Assembly (NCBI GenBank): GCA_914767715.1 | Contig: OU612074.1 | Location: 10,760,062 to 10,824,061, forward strand | Direction: 5' to 3' | Source of the DNA: Membranipora membranacea | Taxonomy: Eukaryota; Bryozoa; Gymnolaemata; Cheilostomatida; Membraniporidae | DNA: 64,000 nt | In this document: positions 51,978-64,000 of the stretch, piece by piece | How the letters are laid out: each line of letters starts with the position of its first letter | Position numbering within the stretch: position 1 is the first letter of the stretch | Notes under the pieces: model-generated | What the model was told of the DNA's origin: nothing | Databases searched by the model: none | Seen by the model: the letters and a program-made list of their open reading frames with translations, nothing else | Translations under genes and position numbers: made by a program

Positions 51978-52690
51978 ATGGTATATGGAGGAGATACTTC
52001 AATGATAGTGGAGGACCTTGATACTTGTGTCTACACTGATAGCTCCTCTCATGGTCTTGGTGTGGAAACTGGTATATTCATCCAACAAACACAAAAGGAA
52101 TCATATGGCCGAGCTTATACTGAAGAGGAAATCGCAATCTCACTTAATCAAATTGTAAAAAGATCACAAGCAGAGATTACTGAAATTTCAATAGCTGCCA
52201 TTGTTCTTGAATGTTCCAGGAAAAAATACATATCACAGACAGTTTCTCTTCACTACAGTCCTTTCAAAACCCTGAAGTTAGAATGAGAACCAAACGCGAA
52301 TGCATACACAACTTAAATACGCTTGAAAAGGGTAACTCAATAACTCTTAACTGGGTCCCTGGCCACTATGGGTTCACTAGTAAGTGTGCTAATGAGCTTT
52401 CCCTCGGAGGTGCGCCCCTATTGTTCAAAGAGTCATAGAAAGCAAAAGAACTAGCTATCAGCATTTGAAGAATGGTGGTTAAACTCCAAAAAATCAATGG
52501 TCAAATATACAAGCCCGTGTGGCAACTCAAAAGGCCACTTCTGTCGTATGTTGTAAATACTATCACAATTCACTCTCACAGTTTCAATCGAATGGATATC
52601 CTTGACGAGTCATCCTGTCTTAAATGCAGAGCGATAACAGATTCAAATTATTCACTATGTTTTTGACTGCCAAAACTACACAAAAATTAG
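51978..52690 (+). mobile_element. Non-LTR retrotransposon RNase H remnant (left arm)
   Basis: VYTDSSSHGLGVETGIFI matches the first catalytic region of retroelement RNase H (TD-S-..G.G). AEITEIS.AA and LNWVPGHYGFTSKCANELS match later RNase H motifs. A trailing SCLKCRAITDSNYSLCFDC resembles the post-RNase H Cys motif. Frames are broken at about 52286 and 52437. No reverse transcriptase part is seen. Confidence 0.7.
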
Positions 52691-52699
52691 AAAAATATA

Positions 52700-53370
52700 C
52701 TCAAAACAGATGTATATTATTAAGTTTGTATGTTGGTGATGTTTTATGATATTTTATTGGGAGCATCTAGCAGAGGCATCTTACTGGTAGCATGGTTTAC
52801 ATAGTAAGGGAATGGCCACTGCATTGTCGTCATTATAAAAGAACAAAAGAATCTGACATCACGTCCTGTGACGTCTGTTAGCAGAATAATTAACTGTCAT
52901 CGTTAAGGCATGGCATATACAACACATATCAAAACCTTAAAACACAACTTCGCATTAAGACGATAGATCTGGCTGACAACCAAAATATGCTATATCGGGG
53001 CTCTGAATACAATCGGTGCCCTTTTTCGCCTGTATTCTGACTGGTTTATTCCATCATCTATCTCAGTCCCCTTCATAAGACAAGGTAAAAGTCTTATGAT
53101 TAATTAGGGGCATCATTTGGTTTTTATGATTTATCGTACCAGTCTGAGACCCTCTATATATATGAAATACTTATATTTTTGCTTCTTCAATAACACTCTT
53201 CAATGATGAAATGATATGTTTGCTTGCATAATGGCCGCAAAGCAATTAGGTAGGACAACATATTCAGTGCTGTTAAGTTGGTAGACATGACTCGATCCCA
53301 GAACCCACTGTGCTCTTAACACCTGAGCTGCCTCCAGAATTAAATAAGTAGATTATAAGCAAGATACAAG
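52700..53370. other. Inner part of left arm, no gene
   Basis: Pairs with 54850-56040. A possible decayed tRNA-SINE lies on the minus strand at 53282-53337 (GGCAGCTCAGGTGTTAAGAGC, GGATCGAGTC). Confidence 0.4.
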
Positions 53371-54829
53371 CCAATAAGCATAGGTTTGTTATTGTTCTTA
53401 AAATATAAAAACCATACTATTTTAATTAGTAATAATTCATTTGAGTTGAAGTTGATCTTTGGACAGTGGCACCAATAACTACAAAGGGTCAGGAAATATT
53501 ACGATTCTACTGTGAACCCAAATTGTACGATGACCGAAAGCTTATGTAAAGGGGGAGATTCACCGGTGGAAAATTATGATTAGGAAAAAAAAAGTTTGAT
53601 CTAAACATATTTTCTTATGATAGGCAATGAGGACAAATAATTGTGATACAGTCTAGATGAACTTGATAGAATTATATGAAATAATCAGAAAAATCTAGCG
53701 AAATCAATTTCTCCCTGAAGTCACCTATACCCAGTACCCTTAGTTTTTTTAGATAAAACATCACATTATATATAGTTAACAGTTATACTACTGTAGAACA
53801 TGTTGAGGATTTCAAGTACCTGGACGCCACCATTGGTCAAAGGCTCGCTTCAAATACAAACATATTATAGGTAACTAGTAATGCTCGCAAAAGACTGTGC
53901 ATCATAAAGAATTGTATGCTTCGTACATCTCCTTACCCCTCAGAAGGCAATGCCACTCTAACCTTTTTTGAGTGGTTGTTTTTTTACCATGTTCATTTTA
54001 CAGCATGATCGCCAGACTTTATATACAAGGTACTAGACCTGTCCGGCTTTGTGATTGAAAGTCAGACAGCATCGAAACTGTGTCTGATAGAGGGATGAAG
54101 ACAAGATGGTTGAGATCATTTAACTAAATCAGCACTGGAATGGTTTAAATAGCTTGTCGATAAAAATGTTTCATGTACTGCATCAGCTTGAGGGCAGGCA
54201 GTTTGCGAGTGTGTACATGATTCCTCAATAATATTGTTATTTTGCTAGTGGCTTACAGGTCAAGCAAAGAACCAGCATTCTAAATGTTTACACTCAAATT
54301 TTATTGCTCACATGTCAGCATATTAATACTAGTGACTGAATTAGTAAAAGGTCAGTGGATGTGAACTAGTCGACTTGATAGTATACCAGTTAGCAGCCTA
54401 TTCAAGACGATTCTTCTCCTATGATTTTTATTTAGTTTTACCCAGTTATCCATTCCCAAATTATTTTGTTGCTTTGAATAACTTTTTACACAGCTTGAGA
54501 TCTTTCACTGCCATTATCATGGCACCACTAATTGTCAGTATGACTTTATTCATCAGTATGGTAATAATCATAAATATGAATGTGCAAAATGAATTGTGTT
54601 TGGGTCTTGAAATTAATAACTGTTATTAGTTTCAAGACGCAAACACAATTCATCTTGCACAGTCATAATTGTAAGGCCATAGTGTATGAAGTGTGTGGTC
54701 GATAGTTTTTGATAGCTTTGTTTGTTGCAAGGTCATCACTATCTTTTCATGTTGTGAAACTTTCTAGAACCAGTTTGTGACCCAAAAGTGAATTCAATGA
54801 GACAAAATGCTAGCAAGCGTCAAGCGTGT
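53370..54829 (+). repeat. Palindrome spacer: gene-less fragment of the B/C/D block flank
   Basis: Matches 17720-19180 and 34320-35800 (upstream flank of genes B and C), starting CAATAAGCATAGGTTTGT and ending GACAAAATGCTAGCAAG. It includes the conserved hairpin (54581-54665). No gene-family exon is present. Confidence 0.8.
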
Positions 54830-56049
54830 CGATAAGCACCATAACATATCACAACACATTGAGCTTTCAAACTTTTAAGGTTTTACCATGTGAAGTGTGA
54901 CGTGCGAGCAATCATATCATATCATCATTGAAGAGTGTTATTGAAGAAGCAAAAATATATAAGTATTTCATATAGAGGGTCTCAGACTGGTACTATAAAT
55001 CATAAAAACCAAATGATGCCCAATTATTAGATAATTCATTTCTAGAATGATAGGATTTTGATTGCTTTGATAAGTATGGTGCACAGACGTAAGTCATTTT
55101 ATTACAGCGTAGGACAGAAAACAGTCCAAACTGCCAGATGGTAGCAAGCCTAATATTATCTGTGAATGATTGGAAGCCTATGTGTTCCAATCAACGAACC
55201 GCATTGAGAATCAGTTTCCATAATTTGTATTAAAATAATTTTGAAACATATATATAGTGGAAATATGATTTGTTCTTTTTGTAATCAAGCTTCTCAGTAA
55301 AATAAGTTTCATTTCCATGGTCTGTTGATTGCCATTGCTGGGAACAATCTGACATAAGTCAAATGGTGGTAATATCCTTAACATTGTTTTTTTTGTGTAA
55401 GCAGACACCGCATTGTTTCTTGAATTAACTACTTAGTCAAATTATTAGGATGAATATAATGTTACCTCATTTAAATTGTTTACATTTTGAATTAATGTAG
55501 ATTGTGGTCCATCCTAGGTAAATATGTCTGTAGGGAAGATGAAATTGTAAAACTTAGAGATAGTTCGATGCTTGGCCACCCCCCCATCCCCCTAATTAAT
55601 CATAAGACTTTTATCTTGTCTTATGAAGGGGACTGAGATAGATGATGGAATAAACCAGTCAGAATACAGGCGAAAAAGGGCACCGATTGTATTCAGAGCC
55701 CCGGACAAATTTGATATAGCATATTTTGGTAGCCAATTTGTCATACAATTTTAAAATGTCAGCCATATCTATCGTCTTAATGCGAAGTTGTGTTTCAAGG
55801 TTTTGATATGTGTTATATAGGCCATGCCTTAACGATGACAGTTAATTAGTCTGCTAACAGACATCACAGGACGTGATGTCAGATTCTATTGTTCTTTTAT
55901 AATGACCACAATGCAGTGGCTATTTCCTTTCTATGTAAACCATGCTACCAGTAAGATGCCTCTGCTAGATGCTCCCAATAAAATATCATAAAACATCACC
56001 AACATACAAACTTAATAGTATGCATCTGTTTTGAGAATATTCTTTCTAA

Positions 56050-56755
56050 TTTTTGAGTAGTTTTGGCAGTCAAAAACCAAGTGAATAATTTGAATCTGTT
56101 ATCGCTCTGCATTTAAGACAGATGACTCGCCAAGGATATCCATTCGATTGAAACTGTGATAGTGAACTGTGATAGTATTACGACAGAAGTGGCCTTTTGA
56201 GTTGCCACACGGGCTTGTATATTTGACCATTGATTTTTTGGAGTTTAACCACTTATCTTCACATGCTGATAGCTAGTTCTTTGGCTTTTTATGAATCTTT
56301 GAACGATAGGGGCGCACCGCCGAGGGAAAGCTCATTAGCACACATACCAGTGAAGCCATAGTGGCCAGCGACCCAGTTAAGAGTGATTGATTTACCCTTT
56401 TTAAGCGTATTTGAGTTGTGTATGCATTCGCGTTTGGTTCTCATTCTAACTTAATGCTTTTGAAAGGACTGTAGTGAAGAGAGACTGTCTGTGATATGTG
56501 TTTATTCCTGGAACATTCAAGAACCATGGCAGCTATTGAAATTTCAGTAATCTCTGCTTGTGATCTTTTTACAATTTGATTAAGTGAGATTGCGATTTCC
56601 TTCTCAATGTAAGCTCGGCCATATGATTCCTTTTGTGTTTGTTGGATGAATATACCAGTTTCAACACCAAGACCAAGAGAGGAGCTATCAGTGTAGAGAC
56701 AAGTATCAAGGTCTTCCAATATCATTGAAATGTCTCCTCTATATACCATATCTTA
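56050..56755 (-). mobile_element. Non-LTR retrotransposon RNase H remnant (right arm)
   Basis: Inverted twin of 51978-52690: LYTDSSSLGLGVETGIFI then AEITEISIAAMVLE, followed by a decayed GHYGF..KCANELS segment. Frames are broken. Confidence 0.7.
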
Positions 56756-58541
56756 TGTTCTAAAGTTTTGCTTAGGAATTTCGTCAATAATGGGTAAAAG
56801 CATCTGTTTCTCCTCAATCTGTACTCCATCTCTAACATTGACATTTAAAGACATTATTTACTAAAATATCGTGTCATAATTTCAATAAAACTGTCTTAAT
56901 AATCACTGGCAATGACATCATACGATCACATGATTATAACGTTCTTTTTAAATGTCCATCCTCCAGCGATACCCTCGATACCAAAAATTAATTGACACAA
57001 AAGGCCTTGGGCCTACATACACTGTGACTGCCTGAACAGCCGCTGACCTGTGATGGCAAGCAAACTAAGTAATAAGTATATCCACTAAAAACAGACAAAT
57101 CATACATTTTTCCTTTACCCTTACTGATAGCAAATCCTGTCCGCTGAATTTTCTAGTAGCCCCTTCAATTCGGGTACTTTGGCTTGGATCCATGGTTCTC
57201 AATCAGTGCCCTATACTCTTATATGCCAGAGTTCTGTCTCCTCTTCTGATTGAAAATGCAGAGGGGGTCACTTTGCTGGATATTGGTTGTGCAATGGCGT
57301 GACTATACTCCATCAAGGGTTAACCAGGGGATGGCAATTTCTAATTTATTCATGATCTGTACTACTCACCCTTGTAACATTTATTATTTGTCAATCTTGA
57401 ATAATCTCGGCATTGAATAAGAGTGATGACAATGATTGATGGCCAAAAGTAACTAAGCAATGCCAAGATCTTATGTAGTTGAGAATTTCTGCATTTCTGA
57501 ATATCTCCATTGTTGATCATAGTCCCAAAAAAAAGCTTGCAGGTAAAAAGCCAAATGAATTATTTTAGCAAATTGTGAGCATATAACTCCAAATTTATAC
57601 AGCCCATTGTTTTTTATATGAGTTTGAATCCTCATGAAAAGTATATAAAAGTGGTTCAATAATGTGAGTGGCACTTAGGTGAGTTGGGGGAGTCTATTTT
57701 ACACACCCATGCAGAAAACTTCATTCAGTCAAATGAATTTAAGCTTTATATATACCACTTTCCCATCCCCCTATCAATCCTTGACCCAGTATAGGACACA
57801 TGGTAGGCTGGTACCAAATCAAGAATATCTGGCAGAACCGGGAACTGGACTCAGATCTTTTTGCCACAACACTTCACCCTTAACTTTCAGACCACCTCTG
57901 TCACCCCTCTGGGTAACATTCAGAGGTTAATCCAGAAACAATTCTTAAAACTCCTTGAGGTAAAGACACAGGGGTCAGGAAAGGAAGACTTGATGTACAA
58001 TGTTATACAGCGGAGGGAACAGGAACAGAAAGGAACAACGTTATTTGAAACTTAATAGAAACAGAAAAGGTTCTATGAGGCATTGCTGTGCGCGCGAATC
58101 TGTGTATGTAAGTAATGAACATGTAGTTCTATTGAATATATAACAAAACACTGTCATGTACTGTACTACAAGATCCTGAGAAATAGAAAGATCCACAAAA
58201 TTTATATTGCATTGCACTTTAGGAGTTCGACTACGAGGAATGAACATATACTACATACATTGATTGAAGCTCTGAGTATGAGATTTTGAATTGACAATTA
58301 TGGCTATCATACTTCAATTTAGCAATCATGCAATAAAACTTTAAAAATTTAAGTTGAGAAGCCAATTTACATTTTACAACGCTGTTTTTGTTTGTCAATG
58401 TCTTATTCATACATCAGAACATAGCCACAACTCTAATCTCTCTTACATCTATCTTCATTGACAGATCAAACATACAGTGCCACATCTCATGATGAACCGA
58501 TCAATCATCATCAATGCCTTGTTAATTCAAGCCACTGCTCC

Positions 58542-58615
58542 TATAAAACCCTTTTGCTCAGCTAACTATCAGACACAGAGAAAGAAGTTCCCAACAAGAA
58601 AAGACCCTGACCACA
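58542..58615 (+). promoter_or_regulatory. Gene F TATA box and non-coding exon 1
   Basis: TATAAAAC at 58542-58549; exon 1 ends at 58615 (CCACA|GTGAGT). Confidence 0.75.
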
Positions 58616-58776
58616 GTGAGTAAAATATTGTGTTACCATTAAAACTTAGTATATTATATATCAATCATTTTAGCGTTTGATAAATCTCACATACACACAC
58701 ATACTTATATTCGATCGTTTCAATAGAAGCTAAGAACTTCACTTTTACGGCATTTTTCTTCCCTCTGTTACAGATC

Positions 58777-59653
58777 ATGCAGAGCCTGACCATAACATTT
58801 CTCTTCGCAACCGTCATCGGTGAGTTTTAGCTCTCCAAATATATTTCTCAATCGGATTTAATATGTGATAACAACATCAAATTTGTTGCTTCCACCAATG
58901 TGATTCTATGAAGAGACTTCAGATTGCAATGTTGCAGCAAATCTGCTATAGCAATGGTCTATATTTTGGTGATTGTTTATATTTTTTTATTTTCATATAA
59001 ATTTCTATTATTTGTTTTTAGGCGTATGTTTGGCCGGAGGAAGGTTGAATGATGATGATGAAGGAAGAATGGGGCAATGGGGTCCAAGTGGAGGAGAGAT
59101 GAGAGAAGCTAGATATGGCCCAAGCAGAGGAATGAGTCCAAGAGGAGGCATGAGAGGATTCAGATATGGCCCAAGCAGAGGAATGCAGTCAGGCAGAAAA
59201 CCCCAAAGAAAATTGAAGAGCAGAATTGATATGAACCTGCGCTCTCTCAAATTTAAGACTGGTGGGAGATCAAGCAGAGGAATGAGATCAAGAGGGGGTA
59301 TGAGAGGATTCAGATATGGCCCAAGCAGAGGAATGGGTCTGAGAGGAGGTATGAGAGGATTCAGATATGGCCCAAGCAGAGGAATGAGTCCAAGAGGGGG
59401 CATGAGAGGATTCAGATATGGCCCAAGCAGAGAAATGCAGTCAGGTAGAAAACCACAAAGAAAATTGAAAAGCAGAGTAGATGTTATCTTGCGTTCTCTT
59501 AAATTCAAGGGTCGCCGAAGCAGAGGATATAGCACAAGAGGATATGGATATGGCAGAGACAGAAGAATGGGACCAAGAGGAAGAAGATATGGCTCAAAGA
59601 AGGGAAACAAGGGACATAAGGATGTTCTTCGTTATATAAAGATGGGATTGTAA
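58777..59653 (+). CDS. Gene F: short secreted GFRYGPSRGM-repeat protein with two cassettes
   Basis: Coding exons are 58777-58819 (MQSLTITFLFATVIG, donor GTGAGT) and 59022-59653 (acceptor TTTTTAG), joined in phase 1, giving 224 residues. The signal peptide ends in GVCLA and GGRLNDDDEG begins the mature chain. Two to three GMRGFRYGPSRGM units precede and separate two cassettes, KSRIDMNLRSLKF (altered) and KSRVDVILRSLKF. Then comes a Tyr/Gly/Arg stretch and a tail ending VLRYIKMGL. It has no RGD, since the SPRGD of gene E is SPRGG here. It is the shortest family member and an intact counterpart of E in the palindrome. Strongly basic; function unknown. Confidence 0.87.
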
Positions 59654-59851
59654 TAAAATTTCTAAACACTGTTTTACTGGCATAATTATACACAAATGTT
59701 CATGACTTCAGCATAACCAAATCACCATACACAAGAGCAACAATGGTTTTTACAATGATTTATATTGCTATATTTTATTGACGTGTTGCAAGATAATTAC
59801 TAAGTCGAGAACTTGATGTGTCTCTTTTTCTTCTTATATGTTAATATCTAC

Positions 59852-59857
59852 ATTAAA
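59852..59857 (+). terminator. Gene F poly(A) signal (ATTAAA)
   Basis: ATTAAA 199 bases past the stop, conserved with gene E. Confidence 0.55.
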
Positions 59858-60189
59858 TTTCCACTACAAACAATGACTACTGCATTTTATGTCAAATACA
59901 ATTCCACTGTGCAGCAAAATATAGGCTAATTATCTTTCAACCAATATGAAGAAGAAAAGTATATGGATCAAGCGTCTTAGCAGAGTTAGTTTTAGTCCAA
60001 TTTCGATGTACGGAACTTACTCGATTTTTCCCGATGAACGGTCATGGTCAAACAACACCTTAAGATTAACAGGATTGTCTTGAGCATACAATATACATAT
60101 AAAACTCCATTTCTCTGCCAATAAGGACCAAATAGTGAAATGACCCACAAAAGCTAGCTGATCAATATGACGATACAGTTTCAGGTCTT

Positions 60190-60250
60190 TCAACAATGTT
60201 CTTACCCATTTTCTCATTCCCTGACCTCTTGAACCCATTTCTCTGTCTCC
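60190..60250 (-). pseudogene. Scrap of gene-family exon 3
   Basis: The minus strand reads GDREMGSRGQGMRKW, the family's repeat style in the right codons (AGA/GGA), then runs into unrelated sequence at a GTAAGA. It lies just outside the palindrome edge. Confidence 0.5.
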
Positions 60251-61197
60251 ACTACGATTTTACGATGCGTTGTCTACACTGGGTATTTCTATTTTATCGG
60301 AGGTATCCTCTCTCTGAATTCATTATAAGCCATGGTCGCATAACTCTAAAAAATACCCTTCTTTGACCCTGCATATAATTGTTGTCAGGGCTCCCAACCA
60401 CTCAGATTTATCCCGAATTACTGATATTCTTTTTGGGTTAAACTAAAGCAAATCGGGGTACTTTGGACTATGAGCTAAACACTCATCTATTCATATAAGA
60501 TGGGGAATTCCTCCCAGTGTGGTCTACTTGTATGCTTATAGAGAAAAATTTTGATGTTGCCATAAATATGAAACATAAAACTAGGATGCAGTTAATAATG
60601 ATGATGATGATCTGAACTCTGAAAAAAACCGATATAATTCATTCACAGTGCCCTAAAAATTGCTCTCTAGACATCAGCGACTGGACCTGTTATGATGGCT
60701 TACAGAGCACCCATATCCTCAGCTGTATTTGAACAGGGCATTTCCTCTAATTATATTTAAAATATTGAGTGTATGTAAAATTTGGCCAACCGTTGTGATG
60801 TTTTAATAAAGTGAACATAATCTATTATTTAAATTAAACTGCTCTGTAAGGAAGTTGTGTGAGTCGTTTAATAGTTTTCTAGCCGTATTTTGTGTCGAGC
60901 TGATAAAATGATGATACATACAATCAGGCACTTGGAGTGTGAGATGATCATAAGATGCCAACTTAAGTTGCGGGGTCACTGGTAAACATGTGCTGTTTGC
61001 CCATATAATTAGATCAGCACCAGTAAGGAGTAAGGACACTTGATGTAAGGTTAGGGATAGGTCTGATGTGTTCTATTCTTGGTACTAAATTATGGCAGTG
61101 TCTGCCAATGATATGTGGTATGCTAGTTGGATAATCAGTGGAGTTGCTCCTACCAATGTCAGAGTCAGTAATTTTAACGAAGTCATTCCATTCCAAT
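60250..61197. other. No gene recognised; local duplication
   Basis: 61010-61190 is repeated, diverged, at 62565-62745. Short minus-strand ORFs here have no recognisable features. Confidence 0.4.
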
Positions 61198-61806
61198 AAT
61201 CCAAGCTGAAATTACTGCTGTCTCTAATGCTCTCACAACTATTCAATTTTTAGAAGGTCTGAATATTGCCATTTATATTGATAGCCAGGCTGCAATACAT
61301 GTGCTTAATTAACACATACACACTTCAAAAATAGTCTTAGAAAGCCGAAACAAGCTGAAACTACTTGGACATAGAAATAATATCAAGGTCGTTTGGGTAC
61401 CAGGACACATTGGCATCTTTGGAAATGAACAAGCGGACTTACTTGCAAATACTGGTTCTGCCCGTGACTTTTATGGTCCAGAACCAGCACTCCCTGTAAG
61501 CCAATCAGTCATAAAGCAGGGAATCAAAGAGTGGGTGATGGATTCGAAAATAATTTATTGGAGAAACTGTAAATATGGTAATCATACAACATCATTCGTT
61601 AGTGAATTGAATCTAAGATTTGAAACTGGGCTCCTCTGTTTTGGACGCTCAGAGATAAGTAACCTCATATCAGTTGTAACTGGTCACAGGCCATTCAAGG
61701 TACACCTGCAAATACTCAAGCTAACAGATGAAATAGACTGTCCAAAATTTGGTCAAGACAAAGACACAGCCCTTCACTTTGTAACCTCATGCCAATTCTA
61801 CAAATA
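61198..61806 (+). mobile_element. Non-LTR retrotransposon RNase H and C-terminal region
   Basis: AEITAVSNAL, then IAIYIDSQAAIHVLN and VVWVPGHIGIFGNEQADLLA, are textbook retroelement RNase H motifs. A C-terminal part with YWRNC, SELNLRFET and a CPKFGQDKDTALHFVTSC segment follows. One stop follows HVLN. Best preserved of the four remnants. Confidence 0.85.
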
Positions 61807-61809
61807 GGC

Positions 61810-64000
61810 GAGGCAGCGAACCAGTTTCAGATTTGTTCCGATTAATTCGTATCTCGGGGCGTTTTGAACAACGATGCTAGATTAAACTTTGTTTTATGGA
61901 AGGCTTGAGTTCTATGGGTCCCTGAGACCTGAGCCCAGGTTGATCCGATTTACCTCGGTCAGCCCCTTCTCAAAGACAAGACAAGACAATGAAGTCATTT
62001 GCATCATCAACTGTCCACGTTTTTCTGTGTTTGTGTCAATTTTGTTTGTTGCCCAGTCCACTGTGCAGATGTTATAAAATACCTATTCAAAGCAAGGAGT
62101 AACTGCTGTTCCTTGTCGAAAGTGAATGTATAAACAAAAAGACTAAGTCATGGTGAGCAGATGATAATCAGGCACAGCCTATCCCATGGATTAATGGTTA
62201 GGTCTAGTCAATGTGATAGAAATGACCAAATGCATTGGCAAAACTTCTTTTGGATTATAATCTGGTACATAAATTACAGCTACCTTTGTTCAGGTGTTTT
62301 AATTGGTGTTTATCTAATTATCAGCTTAGTGAATAATGCCAAGTGGATGATAAGTGAGATATTTTATTCCGTTCTGAGATTAACAGCTGTACATCTGCTA
62401 TAGTTTTTTTTGGTATTTGTGAAACTGAATATGTATTTTTATTGTTTCTTTTTCGATTACCAGGTTTGTAAACACCATACCATACCAATTGGCCCAGATT
62501 CTCTACTGAAGTTGTGGTATAACTGGTAAACTTAGTAAACTTGGTAAACAGTGTGTGCTGTTTGCCCTAATAACTAGATCATCACCAAGTAAGGACACAC
62601 GACACAGGTGTAGGGATAGGTCTGTTGTGCTGTGTATTCTTGGTACTAAATTCTGGAGATGTCTGTCAATATTATTAGGTTTGCTTGTTGAATAATCAGG
62701 AGAGTTGTTGCTACCGATGTCAGATTATATCAACAAAGTTATTTGCATCAAATAACTGCCTAATCTAACTATGTTTTTGTCAATTTAGTTCATTGCCCAG
62801 CCTGCTCTGCTGATATTATATACTGGCTACTAAAAGTGAAAGCGTAAACAAAAAGATTTAGTCAAGATTAGTAGATCATAATCAGGCACAGCCTATTTCA
62901 TTGATTAATGCTTAATTCCTCAAAGGCCAATGCATTGACAAAAACTTGTTGTGGGTTATGATCAGGTACATAAGTTACAGCTACCAATGTGTTATTATTT
63001 TTATTGGTATTTGCGCAATTATCAGCTCAGCGAATAACATCAGGTAGATGATTAGTGAAAGATTGCTGCTACCTGCTTTACTTATTCAGTACATTTGGAA
63101 TCAAAGGGTGAAACTTTTACATAATCCTTATCCTTATTGTTTCTCACTCAATTACCAGCTACAATTAGTCCCAGGTTTCCTTCCCTTAGCATTAGCATTG
63201 GCATTAGTAGCATTGTATAGCCAAACATAGCGTATAAGCTGACAACAAAAGATTAATATGAATAGTTTTGCTGGAATTCTAAGAATTCCAGAATTTAAAA
63301 CTTCTGTTTGTATCTTTGATCCTCAAAACTTAAGGTTCTACTGATGGTATAAAGTTCCGACCAAAATATGTCCAGACACCATCTTCAACAGTGACAGCAT
63401 ACAGACATTACCACCAATCAAATAAAAATATATCTGCTGTTATTATTACGTAGATTAGGATCACTTTTTTGGACATTTAGGACTTCGGAGCGATCACCAT
63501 CATGACTGACAATGTAAGTGAAAATGACCGAGCACTCTGTGCATGTGAGTGAGTAATAGCTCATACTCACAGCTAAATCTTTGTTGTGCACTTATTTTAA
63601 AATATTTACTAAGTATATCAGTTAGCCTCAAGATCACTCAGTAGGCTAAGTAGTTTCCCTTTACAAAGTGTCATCTCTAAGTATCTGTTTGTGATTGAGT
63701 GAATTAAATTTGGATGGTTGTACAACCAAAATGATACTTGATCTTTATATCTTCAGTAATAAGTAGCACTAATAAATAGTTAAATATTTAATGATGCATA
63801 TGAGTACCAAGCAAATGCTAGCTCTGGTCCAAATTTTCATGGAATCATTGTTTGAATCAAGCTTCCTTGACATGAGTTACCAAGCCTGCATAAAGTAACG
63901 TCAGCAGTTTTGCCATGGGGAGAAAAGGTTAGGGGCAGCAAGACGATCAAGATCAATCGGGAAACCACCTGTTTTTCAAATATGCAGTGTTATTCATTAG
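61810..64000. other. No gene recognised; diverged local tandem duplication
   Basis: 61980-62345 resembles 62745-63060 (both contain AATCAGGCACAGCCTAT and AAGTGAA.G..TAAACAAAAAGA). Nothing else was identified up to the window end. Confidence 0.45.

Larger units (their letters stand above)
48192..53370. repeat. Left arm of a large palindrome (contains gene E)
   Basis: Inverted match to about 54830-60176: outer edge near GATCAATATGACGAT, then gene E against gene F, SINE-like segments, the RNase H remnant, and finally AGTCTGAGACCCTCTATATA at the inner edge. The arms are roughly 5.2 kb with a 1.5-kb spacer. Confidence 0.75.
54830..60176. repeat. Right arm of the large palindrome (contains gene F)
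   Basis: Inverted copy of 48192-53370. The stretches 54830-56040 and 56760-58540 hold no gene recognised. Confidence 0.75.

Overview
This is AT-rich eukaryotic DNA. It has GT-AG introns, TATA promoters, AATAAA/ATTAAA signals, a tRNA-derived SINE, non-LTR retrotransposon RNase H remnants, microsatellites and large segmental duplications, so it is almost certainly a metazoan genome. The gene style (small clustered genes, exon 1 non-coding, exon 2 a signal peptide, exon 3 the whole repetitive mature protein) resembles fast-evolving secreted effector families such as the sea-urchin 185/333 (SpTransformer) genes. I see no sequence identity with that family, so 'marine invertebrate, possibly echinoderm' is a guess.

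The main content is a six-member family of secreted Gly/Arg/Met-rich proteins, labelled A to F here. A (8573-10857, minus) is a divergent, longer member with a Glu-rich half and a Trp/Tyr-rich repeat half. B (20474-21830, plus), C (36652-38539, plus) and D (41434-43207, minus) form one subfamily. E (49215-50410, minus, frameshifted) and F (58777-59653, plus) form another. B to F carry a cationic cassette, KSRVDVILRSLKF, in 1 to 4 copies. It is embedded in 17-18-residue tandem repeats of the type YGYGPSRGM. B to D also carry a 34-residue repeat that places many RGD tripeptides. Gene lengths differ mainly by repeat number. Exon 2 always ends in phase 1, directly before the predicted signal-peptide cleavage region. 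An orphan promoter/exon-1 remnant (378-450) and an exon-3 scrap (60190-60250) suggest more members once existed.

Layout: 1-8.2 kb is mostly empty; 8.5-10.9 kb is gene A; 11-16 kb is repeats and a SINE. 16.3-28.6 kb is duplicated block 1 with gene B, interrupted by a 4.4-kb element with inverted termini (about 22433-26826). That element carries an 8-unit 176-bp satellite and a five-exon gene with one nonsense codon. 28.6-32.1 kb is retrotransposon remnants and partial block copies. 32.1-41.0 kb is block 2 with gene C and the empty site for the 4.4-kb element. 41.4-47.3 kb is block 3, inverted, with gene D. 48.2-60.2 kb is a large palindrome with genes E and F in its arms. 60.2-64 kb is RNase H remnant and local duplications.

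Blocks 1 and 2 hold the same hexanucleotide array position but different units (CCCGTA in one, CCCATA in the other). No function can be proven from sequence. Secretion, strong positive charge, RGD motifs and copy-number variation fit an immune, adhesive or extracellular-matrix role.
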